A stretch of DNA of 64,000 nucleotides, from contig JAJPIA010000141.1 of assembly GCA_021324975.1 (NCBI GenBank), positions 1-64,000 on the forward strand, read 5' to 3'. The notes under the pieces were generated by a model. That model was not told the DNA's origin. It worked only from the letters and a program-made list of their open reading frames with translations, and searched no databases. Made by a program: the position numbers and the translations under genes. Every line of letters begins with the position of its first letter. The stretch's first letter is position 1. Positions 17,270-23,910 of the stretch are shown here, piece after piece. The stretch is from Bacillota bacterium. GTDB taxonomy: Bacteria; Sysuimicrobiota; Sysuimicrobiia; Sysuimicrobiales; Segetimicrobiaceae.

Positions 17270-17506
17270 GGTCCGGTTGGCCCGGCATCGGGCGCGATCG
17301 ACTTCCGTTCACGGCGTGCCGCCACGCCCACCTCGACGGTGTTCGTCAGCGTGCGTGCGGCAATCCTATCTCCGGGGCGGCCCTCGCGCGCCGCAGCCCG
17401 CGCCATCGGTGGCGTATCCTTGAAGGGAGGGACAGGTTGAATCTGCCTCCGCCGTTTGCTCGCGCGCCCATTCCCGTCTACAGGGCGTCACAAGCTGGAG
17501 CCGAGG

Positions 17507-17791
17507 GTGGGAAAGGCAGGCAAGCCGGCTGCACATTCACCGGCTCGCCGCCCGCGGGCCCAGTGGATGCAGGCCTGGCTCGAATCGCAGGCGCACCTCG
17601 CCCGCGATACCGTCAGGTGGAGGCACATCCTCGGCGCGTGCCACGTCATGGCCGAGGCGGACGGTCTCTGTCACGACTTGTACAAAACGCTGGCCGGCGT
17701 GCGCGAAACCCGCGCGTGCGAATTCCCCCGAGAGCCGGCCGAGGATTGCCGGGTGATGAGTTGCGCTGCCGGCGCGTCGAGGTGCGCGTGA
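17507..17791 (+). CDS. Possible small protein, unknown function
   Basis: A 94-residue reading frame whose middle looks protein-like (AWLESQAHLARDTVRWRHIL, then MAEADGLCHDLYKTLAGVRE) and has six cysteines in the second half. The GTG at 17507 has a GGAG site upstream; TTG 17456 and ATG 17567 are alternatives. There is no recognised family, and the overlapping frame running 17257-17907 is arginine-rich and probably not coding. This could also be a decayed gene. Confidence 0.3.
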   Translation: MGKAGKPAAHSPARRPRAQWMQAWLESQAHLARDTVRWRHILGACHVMAEADGLCHDLYKTLAGVRETRACEFPREPAEDCRVMSCAAGASRCA

Positions 17792-18018
17792 TGGGCCGTA
17801 AGGGAATTCGCAGGGTTGTAGGGAACCAACGGAGGCCAGAACGTCGACTCGCGCAGGCGGCGCGGCATGCCCCGGGGTCGAGGTCCCGGCTGATCCCGGG
17901 AAGATAGCCGCCGAAGAACGGCTGGAGAACGTTCCGCAACAAGACGCACTTACCGGTCAGCGTGCCCGGTTTGGTCGTGCCCTGGAGCGGTCGAGTGTAT
18001 CGGGCGTGGGGGGGAGAG

Positions 18019-18981
18019 ATGACGTTCGAAAGGATCATCCTGCTGAGGGGCCAGGTCGGCGTGCGCGAGACCGTGCACACGGAGACGCTCGAGCCCCCGG
18101 GTCTGTCCGGCGCACGCAATATGCTCAGCGCGCTGCGTGAGCTCCTGCGCGGCGGCCATACGCAGGGACTCACGCGCGCGTCCGTGCGGAGCGGGATCAT
18201 CTGCACGATCAAGCTCGGCTTCCTGCACTGCTTCAAGGAGCCGCCGGTGCCGTACGTCGACTACACGCGCCGCTACCCGGATCACACGTTCACGATCGAC
18301 GCGGCGGCGCTACTGCTATGCACGATGGTGCTGCCGCCGCGCGAACTGGAGGAGACCGAGCTCGCGCTGCTGCTCAACCTCGTCCAGATTACCGCAGCGG
18401 GCGACGGCAAGGCGGCCCAACCGTCGCAGATCGTCGAAACCGCATCGCGTGTGGTACAGGCTCGCCCGGCGGTGGTCTCGGCGTTCCTGTCCGTTCCCGA
18501 AAATAAGGAGCTCTTGGCGGAAGTCGAAGGACTCGCGACGTATCTCGGGGCCTGCGTCCTGCAAAGCGCCCAGGGCTCCGTCGCGGAAGCACCCGCGCAG
18601 GCCGCACCGCCCGACGCGGCGTCGATCCCCGTGCAGCAGATTTCCCTCGCGCAGATCGTGGAATTGAACCGCCGGTCGGCCTTGATCTTGATGGGCCTCG
18701 CGCGAGGCTCGCGCGCGCAAGCGCAGCGGTGGGACGATTGGGTTGAGGCCCACCGCGTCGCCGAAGCCAAGGCGCTGGCCGCCCTCACACCTCACGTCGC
18801 GACGGCGCAGACGCTGGCGACACAGGTTGGGATGGCCGAAGCGCGTTGGTGGCTGCTGCCGCCGGGCGCCCGCCACCGGTTCGTGTCCACGCATGACGGC
18901 CTGTCATTCTACGCGATCCCGGCGGATGCGGCGCCCATCCCAAACATTACGGAGTTCGACGAGAAGCCGCCGGCAGACTGA
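18019..18981 (+). CDS. Island protein of unknown function
   Basis: A 320-residue soluble protein. ATG 18019 is chosen for the GGGGGGAGAG just before it; the frame opens earlier at GTG 17962. It starts MTFERIILLRGQVGVRETVH and has helical regions (IDAAALLLCTMVLPPRELEE, AQIVELNRRSALILMGLARG) joined by an Ala/Pro-rich linker near 200. The C-terminal part is WWLLPPGARHRFVSTHDGLS. No motif that I can assign. It sits between the E1/HEAT genes and the second leader cluster, with no leader of its own. Confidence 0.65.
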   Translation: MTFERIILLRGQVGVRETVHTETLEPPGLSGARNMLSALRELLRGGHTQGLTRASVRSGIICTIKLGFLHCFKEPPVPYVDYTRRYPDHTFTIDAAALLLCTMVLPPRELEETELALLLNLVQITAAGDGKAAQPSQIVETASRVVQARPAVVSAFLSVPENKELLAEVEGLATYLGACVLQSAQGSVAEAPAQAAPPDAASIPVQQISLAQIVELNRRSALILMGLARGSRAQAQRWDDWVEAHRVAEAKALAALTPHVATAQTLATQVGMAEARWWLLPPGARHRFVSTHDGLSFYAIPADAAPIPNITEFDEKPPAD

Positions 18982-19086
18982 CGCGGAGACGCGTCGGTGA
19001 TTCGGTAGCGTGGAAAACCGCTACAATTGCTCGGGCGCCGTCGTGGGATCCACGGGGCGGGGCGATCGACTTCGTCGGGCCCGCGT

Positions 19087-19125
19087 GATCGTACACCGGC
19101 TACCTGTGGAAGTGCGTCGCGCCGG
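19087..19125 (+). pseudogene. Relic of a CSD-HEPN-type gene
   Basis: ACCGGCTACCTGTGGAAGTG followed by CGTCGCGCCGGATAG closely matches the CSD-HEPN gene at 8321-8355 (ACCGGGTACCTGTGGAAGTG, CATTGCGCCGGAGAA). No open frame of the parent survives around it. The surrounding gap (18982-19311) holds no credible gene. It implies a second, now lost, copy of the CSD-HEPN gene inside the island. Confidence 0.45.
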
Positions 19126-19311
19126 ATAGCCATTATCTCCGCCGTGCTCAGCGTCGCGCCGCGCATAGCCGCCCAGCGCGGCGATTTGCGCTTGGGCGTC
19201 GATGAAGGCCGGCGACCGGACTCCGTACCCGACCTGGATCCACGCCGCCGCGCCTGATCCCCACCCTTCGGAAGATTGCTGCTTGCCGCGGCCCGCTCGG
19301 CGCCCCGCCGA

Positions 19312-19338
19312 TGTCAGGAAGTGGCGTCGTCGTGCGTC
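19312..19338 (+). promoter_or_regulatory. Promoter-like site E
   Basis: TGTCAGGAA (19312-19320), 14 bases, CGTC (19335-19338); a full consensus copy. L4 starts 52 bases later. Confidence 0.7.
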
Positions 19339-19390
19339 GAGAGAGTGAAAGCCGAAGTAGTCGCGACAAGGAGCTGCAGAGACTGGACGA

Positions 19391-19422
19391 CGGCGTAAGG
19401 CGCGGGACGGCCCGCGGTGCCG
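19391..19422 (+). promoter_or_regulatory. Leader stem-loop L4
   Basis: Same core with apical loop acgg. GGGAGGGGGGAAGG follows, and the ATG of the next gene is 14 bases after the element. Confidence 0.75.
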
Positions 19423-19436
19423 GGAGGGGGGAAGGC

Positions 19437-19751
19437 ATGCGGTTGCGGCAACACGAGCGGCTGGCGGCGCGGCTGCGGGAGGCGAAGGGGCGGGGTGATG
19501 TGCTGGAGATAGCGCGGCTCCAGCAGGCGCTGGCGGCGCGAACCGCGGCAACCGCGGCCGCGGTCGCGGCGAGGCGGGGGGAACGGATCAGCCTGCGGGC
19601 GACGGGGGCGCCGGCGGCGCGGGCGGCGCACCGGGTGAAGCGGGCGGCGGTGGTCGCGGCGGGCACGGTGCGGGCGGTGGCGGTGTTCGCGGCGCGCACG
19701 CCGGGGCGCTGGGCGGATCCGGCAAGTTTCTCAGGAGGACGGGAGGGGTGA
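19437..19751 (+). CDS. Small island protein, paralogue 2, unknown function
   Basis: A 104-residue paralogue of the protein at 10903. It shares the start MRLRQHERLAARLREAKGRG, the GDVLEIARLQQAL helix and the GERISLRATGAPAARAAHR core. Here the middle has an extra Ala/Thr run (ARTAATAAAVAARR). Like its paralogue it is the first gene behind a leader element, so leader and gene seem to have been copied together. The stop overlaps the next gene (GTGA at 19748), which differs from the other copy, where an AAA+ gene follows. This suggests a reusable first gene placed in front of different cargoes. Confidence 0.65.
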   Translation: MRLRQHERLAARLREAKGRGDVLEIARLQQALAARTAATAAAVAARRGERISLRATGAPAARAAHRVKRAAVVAAGTVRAVAVFAARTPGRWADPASFSGGREG

Positions 19752-20086
19752 GCTTGCCACAGGTGCTGCGCGTCAGCTTCCGCGCCATCGGCGGGTTCGT
19801 GCCGCGGTTTCAGGAGTGCCGGCTGGACCTCGCGACGCTCCCTGCCGGCGAGGCGGAGATCCTCGCGGGGCTCGTCTTCGCGAGCGGAATCCTAGCGCAT
19901 CCGTCGGGCAAGGTAACGCGCGTCCGCGGGGCGGCGGATGTCGTTACGTATACGTTCACCGTCGAAACAGGTCCGGACGGGCCGCCACACACCGTCACGT
20001 TCGACAGCCTGAGCGTGCCGGAAGCGGTGCGACCCCTGCTTCGATATCTTCTGTCGCGGTCGCACAACATGCTGGACAATGTCTAG
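19748..20086 (+). CDS. Emfourin-like protein (M4 metalloprotease inhibitor family)
   Basis: A 112-residue protein matching the emfourin family: VSFRAIGGFVPRFQECRLDL (strand pair around the conserved GGF), LPAGEAEILAGLV (helix), DVVTYTFTVE and PHTVTFDSLSVPEAVRPLL, which parallels 'y.l.v..g...h.v.f.....p..l..L'. Emfourin inhibits protealysin-type M4 peptidases. No M4 peptidase is encoded in the window, so its target is elsewhere or different. It is translationally coupled to the small paralogue gene upstream and followed 19 bases later by a second small protein. Confidence 0.65.
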   Translation: MSLPQVLRVSFRAIGGFVPRFQECRLDLATLPAGEAEILAGLVFASGILAHPSGKVTRVRGAADVVTYTFTVETGPDGPPHTVTFDSLSVPEAVRPLLRYLLSRSHNMLDNV

Positions 20087-20105
20087 CATCGGAGGGGACG
20101 GTTCG

Positions 20106-20516
20106 ATGACAGATGAGCCGGCCGCGGTGGCGACGATCGTGATCGTCAACAGCGGCAGCACCAATCGCCCGGGCTACGAGATCACGGTGCATGAATCGGG
20201 CACGCTCGTCTGCCGGGAGACGCCGCCCCGCGGCGGAACCGATCGCGAGGCCGGCGGCCGCTCCCGCGCGGTGCCGCGGGAGGTCCTCACCCGGATCTTC
20301 GACGACGTACGGGCGGCGCTGCCGTTTTCGCAGTACGCTGATCCGGGGTGCCCAAAGAGCAAGTCGTTCGGGGTTGTGATTCGCATTCACTACGGTCGCG
20401 AACAGAGCCCGGACCTGGCGTGTCCGGTGCACGACTCGAGGCTGGAAGCGCTGGTGAGGGACGTGCGCGACATCGAGCGGATCGCGACGCGGGGGCTGCA
20501 ATCGGACGAGATCTGA
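20106..20516 (+). CDS. Small conserved-looking protein paired with the emfourin-like gene
   Basis: A 136-residue protein. ATIVIVNSGSTNRPGYEITV begins a beta-rich domain, followed by VPREVLTRIFDDVRAALPFS and SKSFGVVIRIHYGREQSPDL, then CPVHDSRLEALVRDVRDIER. The 'S.SFG....I.Y.g..SPDL.CP' pattern recalls a widespread uncharacterised bacterial family often found as small stand-alone proteins. A gaggggacgg site precedes ATG 20106. It is probably co-expressed with the emfourin-like gene. Confidence 0.6.
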   Translation: MTDEPAAVATIVIVNSGSTNRPGYEITVHESGTLVCRETPPRGGTDREAGGRSRAVPREVLTRIFDDVRAALPFSQYADPGCPKSKSFGVVIRIHYGREQSPDLACPVHDSRLEALVRDVRDIERIATRGLQSDEI

Positions 20517-20660
20517 CCCGGCCCGGTCGCCCGCGCGCTACGCACCAATCTTCTCGGTCAGCTGGTTAGGCCTACTCAGCGTCCTCGCGAACCTTCGGAT
20601 CCATACTTTGGTCCGCTGCACATCAAGCTTCTAGACCCGCTGGCGGCGTTCAAGGCGGCT

Positions 20661-20687
20661 TGTCAGAGACACCGGATTGCACACGTC
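20661..20687 (+). promoter_or_regulatory. Promoter-like site F
   Basis: TGTCAGAGA (20661-20669), 14 bases, CGTC (20684-20687). Two bases of the -35 half differ, but spacing and distance to leader L5 (55 bases) match the other copies. The rest of the gap 20517-20742 shows nothing else. Confidence 0.55.
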
Positions 20688-20742
20688 AGAACGGTAGCAA
20701 GCGGAACTCGGACCCGCCGCCTACCGGCGGCGACGTGACAAG

Positions 20743-20774
20743 CGGCGTAAGGCGCGGGGCGGCCCGCGGTGCCG
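20743..20774 (+). promoter_or_regulatory. Leader stem-loop L5
   Basis: Same core with apical loop gcgg. Unlike the others, the likely start codon is not 14-18 bases away: an in-frame ATG at 20781 is too close, and the best ribosome site is about 75 bases further on. Confidence 0.7.
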
Positions 20775-20858
20775 CGGAGGATGGGGAGGAGTCTACGCGG
20801 ACACGGATCGGCGACGGTGTCAGGCTCGCTGGACATCACCGCGGCCAGGAGGTCCATG

Positions 20859-21287
20859 ATGGGTGAAGCTGTTTCACAGGCCGATCTAAATATGGTCTTG
20901 ATGCAGGCGCGGCGGGTTGCCGCCGGATTGGGGCAGGCGGTGGGCCCCAGGGAGATGCTGCTTGCCGCGGTGACGGTGTGTCCGGAGACCGTCATTGCCT
21001 GTGCCCGCCGGCGCGGCATCGACATGCGCCGCCTCCATTGGGCGCTCCATGAGTGGGGGCCGATCCGAGCCGTCAGCGACGCCGCGGCAGCCACATCCTC
21101 GGTCACCGCGGCCGCGCGTGCGATCCTGACGGGCATTGCCGAGGGAGCTCGGGAGCGGGCGTGCTCGGCCCTTGTCGACCGGTTGCTCGACCCGGCCGCG
21201 CTCGGCCCGGAGCCGGGGCCTGAGCCTGAAACCGGGTCTACGGCCGACGCGACGAGCAAGGTGTTGAGCCGGCTTCGATTGATCTGA
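20859..21287 (+). CDS. Clp-N-like repeat protein
   Basis: A 142-residue protein; ATG 20859 is chosen for the AGGAGG six bases before it, with 20781 and 20856 as in-frame alternatives. MVLMQARRVAAGLGQAVGPR followed by EMLLAAVTVCPETVIACARR and GIDMRRLHWAL resembles one repeat of the ClpA/ClpC N-terminal domain ('A...A......vg.eHLLLALL....a...L...gvd...L'). In Clp proteins this domain receives adaptors or substrates. As a stand-alone protein it might be an adaptor for the AAA+ ATPase. The similarity is judged by eye. Confidence 0.5.
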   Translation: MGEAVSQADLNMVLMQARRVAAGLGQAVGPREMLLAAVTVCPETVIACARRRGIDMRRLHWALHEWGPIRAVSDAAAATSSVTAAARAILTGIAEGARERACSALVDRLLDPAALGPEPGPEPETGSTADATSKVLSRLRLI

Positions 21288-21348
21288 CGCAGCCCGCGGG
21301 AGCGGGCACCAGGGTGTCATAGACCAGGGATACGAGGGGAGGATTGAC

Positions 21349-21897
21349 ATGACCGAAGTAACGCTCGAGCAGCTCGCGGGATACTGCACGGAGCTCGGCC
21401 TGATGAACAGGGTCGACGCCGAGAGGCAGCTCGTCGAAACCATGATCACGACGAAGCAGCGGACGTATCTGGTCTACTTGAAGGTCGATGCGGCGCGCGA
21501 TGTCATGCAGGTGCGGATCTGGGGGGTCGTGATGACCCCGCCGGCGCGGCGGGCGGTGATGGCCCGCGTGGTGGCGCATGTGAACTACAATCTCTTGCTC
21601 AAGGGATTCGTGTTCGACTGGACCGATGGGGAGGTCGCCTACGATCTTCCGGTGCCGTTTCGTGGGACCGGCATCTCGGCGGCTCAGCTCGCTCAATGCC
21701 TGCACGCGGCGACATGGACGCTGGACACCCACGGGCCGACCCTGCTGCGGGCGAGCTGGGGAACGGCGTCCGTGGAGGAGCTGCTCGGGTTGCCGATGCC
21801 GGATCCGGCGGACGCGCTCACACGGGCGCTCGCCGACGTCGCCGGGCAGGCGCCTCCGGCTGCTGAGAGCGGTTCGGCCGGCACCGGCCACCCGTGA
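21349..21897 (+). CDS. YbjN-like (type III secretion chaperone fold) protein
   Basis: A 182-residue protein. RTYLVYLKVDAARDVMQVRI, then VNYNLLLKGFVFDWTDGEVA and YDLPVPFRGTGISAAQLAQC match the YbjN pattern of 'N..L..G.f.ld..dGev.y...lp..g..lt...l...l'. YbjN-like proteins are small protein-binding folds, often chaperone-like. GAGGGGAGGATTGAC precedes ATG 21349. It lies 61 bases after the Clp-N-like gene and is probably in the same transcript. Its partner is unknown. Confidence 0.6.
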   Translation: MTEVTLEQLAGYCTELGLMNRVDAERQLVETMITTKQRTYLVYLKVDAARDVMQVRIWGVVMTPPARRAVMARVVAHVNYNLLLKGFVFDWTDGEVAYDLPVPFRGTGISAAQLAQCLHAATWTLDTHGPTLLRASWGTASVEELLGLPMPDPADALTRALADVAGQAPPAAESGSAGTGHP

Positions 21898-21938
21898 CCG
21901 GCCGCGACGCATGGCCCAACCGGAACGCCGATGCGGAG

Positions 21939-21963
21939 GTTACCCCGTCGCTGGCGGTAACCG
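21939..21963 (+). other. Inverted repeat between the YbjN-like gene and the next gene
   Basis: GGTTACC and GGTAACC flank 11 bases (ccgtcgctggc), a 7-base-pair perfect repeat within the 114-base gap. It is followed by an A/T-richer stretch but no T run. It may be an operator or weak terminator. Confidence 0.35.
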
Positions 21964-22011
21964 CATTGACCCCCGCTATTAGCTGATGCCGGGAGATAGG
22001 GAGGGCGTGAC

Positions 22012-22881
22012 ATGGTGAGCTCGGGGCACGGAGCGTCGTTTGCCGACCTGTTTGCCGGGGTGGAGTTAGCCGGCAGTCTCAGTGGGCACGGCCCCAGCCT
22101 CGCCGATGCCGCCGCTCTGGCCATTGCGATCGACGTGGCTCAGGCTCACGGGGGGCCGGCGGAGCTCCACGGGCACGAGACGGGTTACTGGCACGACGTG
22201 CCGGCGCTTGGTGGATCAGGTTGGTCGGCTCCGGAGCCTTCCTACGTCGAACATCCGGGCCGGCTTCTTACGCTGCCCGGAATGGCGCGGGACGCAACCA
22301 GTGTCGAGGTGCTCGTCTGGCCGCACGGCGACTGCGAAAACTCCGTACGCTGGCACGTCCGGGAGCTTACGCGGCGAGTGGGCTTGGTGCCGCTCCGCTT
22401 CCACGAGCACAATGTGACGGGCCTCCAAGACATCGATATGACGAAGGCCGGCATCCTACCCGTCGGGCCGGAGGGGCGCTCGGAGGCGCGCCAGGGTCTT
22501 CCAAGCGGATGGTACCGCAATGCCCGCGGCACCACGTGCCTCTGGCGGGAGTGTTTCCGGAAAAGGCCGGGACTGTTCCAGCGAGACGATTTCGAGTGCC
22601 GGCGCACATTTCTGGTCGTCACCGGAACGACCTGGGCGTACAGAGAGACGGCGGATTACGAGACGAGGGTGGCATTTTCCATGTTCTCGAGCCCCCTCGT
22701 TCTAAACCGCCGCTGGACGTATCGGTACGAGCAGATCAAGGAATACCGTGGGCTTGCCGAACGATTGGCAAACGGGCTCAAAGGCTTGCTGGCGAAATAT
22801 CCGGCCTCACCCGAGTCGATCGAGCAGAGACGTCGAATGGGCCCGCACGCCACCGTCCCGGCCGGGTCATCCCGTTACTGA
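22012..22881 (+). CDS. Island protein of unknown function
   Basis: A 289-residue soluble protein. It has a His/Gly-rich first 70 residues, then EVLVWPHGDCENSVRWHVRE, LPSGWYRNARGTTCLWRECF and RRTFLVVTGTTWAYRETADY, and a basic helical end (YRGLAERLANGLKGLLAKYP). Cysteines at roughly 108, 179 and 184, together with several histidines, could bind metal. No family is recognised. A gagatagggagggcgtgac site lies before ATG 22012. It has no leader element and ends 59 bases before L6. Confidence 0.6.
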   Translation: MVSSGHGASFADLFAGVELAGSLSGHGPSLADAAALAIAIDVAQAHGGPAELHGHETGYWHDVPALGGSGWSAPEPSYVEHPGRLLTLPGMARDATSVEVLVWPHGDCENSVRWHVRELTRRVGLVPLRFHEHNVTGLQDIDMTKAGILPVGPEGRSEARQGLPSGWYRNARGTTCLWRECFRKRPGLFQRDDFECRRTFLVVTGTTWAYRETADYETRVAFSMFSSPLVLNRRWTYRYEQIKEYRGLAERLANGLKGLLAKYPASPESIEQRRRMGPHATVPAGSSRY

Positions 22882-22890
22882 ACGCGGGTG

Positions 22891-22894
22891 CGTC
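22891..22894 (+). promoter_or_regulatory. Possible degenerate promoter-like site before L6
   Basis: GTGCGTCAAGA around 22889-22899 is the same as the -10 region of site A, and the CGTC is 46 bases before L6, the distance seen at site D. No good TGTCAGGAA lies 14 bases upstream; the nearest candidate is GGTCA at 22865. It is therefore a weak or derived copy. Confidence 0.3.
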
Positions 22895-22940
22895 AAGATG
22901 AGTGGAGCTCAAACATGGGTCATGAGGCGATGTAGAACGA

Positions 22941-22973
22941 CGGCGTAAGGCGCGGGCGCAGCCCGCGGTGCCG
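22941..22973 (+). promoter_or_regulatory. Leader stem-loop L6
   Basis: Same core with a 5-base apical loop (cgcag), making it one base longer than the others. GGAGGAGAAGG follows and the UBL-E2 start is 15 bases after the element. Confidence 0.75.
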
Positions 22974-22988
22974 CGTGGAGGAGAAGGT

Positions 22989-23879
22989 ATGGGTGGAACA
23001 GCACAGGAGGCGATGATGCCGGTGGCGAGCCGGGCGGGAGAAGGAGAGCCGGCTTCCGGCACGCCCGGGGCGGCGACGCTCCGCCTCACGGTTGTCAATC
23101 CGGCCGACAACATGACATTCGATCTGCCGGAGGTCCCGGCCGAGGTGACGCCGGCTCAGCTGGTCGAGGAGTTGATCCGGCAGGGGCACCTGCCGCCCGG
23201 GCCGGACGGACGCGGGTACCTGGTGTCGGTGCGGGGCGGCCACGACCTCGATCCCGGGCAAAGTCTGGCCGCCGGACGCGTGGCAGACGGCGCCACCCTC
23301 CAGTTGTTCACCCACACCCCGGGTGCAGCCATCCAGGCCGTGCATCGTGAGCGTCTGCACGGGGATCATGTCGAGATGGGCAACATCCGGTGCCGGTGGA
23401 TCGACTGGGTTGGCGACGCCAAGACGCCGCCCGAAAGCTACGTGGTGACGTACCGGCTGCCGAGCTACGTGGACGGCGCGTTTACGAAGCGCGACGAGCA
23501 CCGGGTGCAGTTCGCCTTGCCCGCGACATACCCGACGGTCCCGCCGGTGGTGCGCATGCTGGATCAGCCGGCGGTATATCACCCGAACATCTACGCGGAC
23601 GGCCGCATCTGCACCGGGCTGTGGCATCCCGAGGAAGGATTGGCGTTCATGGCGATACGGGTCGCGAGGATGCTTCTCTACCAGCCGTCGGTGACCAACC
23701 CCACGAGCGCGGCCTGCCTCGAGGCCGCCCGGTGGTATGGGATGCACCCGCAGCGATTCCCGCTCTTGAGGCACGCCACGTTTCCGGATCCGCTGACGGG
23801 CATCCATGTTGCCGATCCACGACGGGTCACCGTTACCGTGAAGATGCCCGTGCGACGAAGGGCATCTGCGAGCACGTAA
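22989..23879 (+). CDS. UBL-E2 fusion: ubiquitin-like domain plus ubiquitin-conjugating enzyme domain
   Basis: A 296-residue fusion. Residues about 28-113 are a UBL domain nearly the same as the protein at 15088. Residues about 130-250 are an E2 domain: FALPATYPTVPPVVRMLDQP, then YHPNIYADGRICTG with HPN at 198-200 and the catalytic cysteine at C208, then helices including MLLYQPSVTNPTSAACLEAA. The Pro-rich strand, HPN and active-site Cys with 7 residues between are classical E2 features, so it should be active. A fused UBL could make it self-modified or recruit the E1 in cis. It is the first gene behind L6 and is followed 31 bases later by the RING-like gene. Confidence 0.85.
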   Translation: MGGTAQEAMMPVASRAGEGEPASGTPGAATLRLTVVNPADNMTFDLPEVPAEVTPAQLVEELIRQGHLPPGPDGRGYLVSVRGGHDLDPGQSLAAGRVADGATLQLFTHTPGAAIQAVHRERLHGDHVEMGNIRCRWIDWVGDAKTPPESYVVTYRLPSYVDGAFTKRDEHRVQFALPATYPTVPPVVRMLDQPAVYHPNIYADGRICTGLWHPEEGLAFMAIRVARMLLYQPSVTNPTSAACLEAARWYGMHPQRFPLLRHATFPDPLTGIHVADPRRVTVTVKMPVRRRASAST

Positions 23880-23910
23880 GGGCCGCGAGAGCAGGACCGG
23901 GGGGCGTCCG

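Noticed and set aside
17257-17907. A 216-codon plus-strand frame
   Set aside because: It is strongly arginine-rich and proline-rich without any motif; the overlapping shorter frame at 17507 is more protein-like, though also uncertain.
20817-20850. Extra TGTCAGG after leader L5
   Set aside because: It lacks GGAA and there is no CGTC 14 bases on; it lies within the likely 5' end of the Clp-N-like transcript.
10724-22973. Repeated leader and promoter elements as a CRISPR array or insertion-sequence ends
   Set aside because: The copies are kilobases apart, always in the same place before genes, with no spacers, transposase or target duplications.
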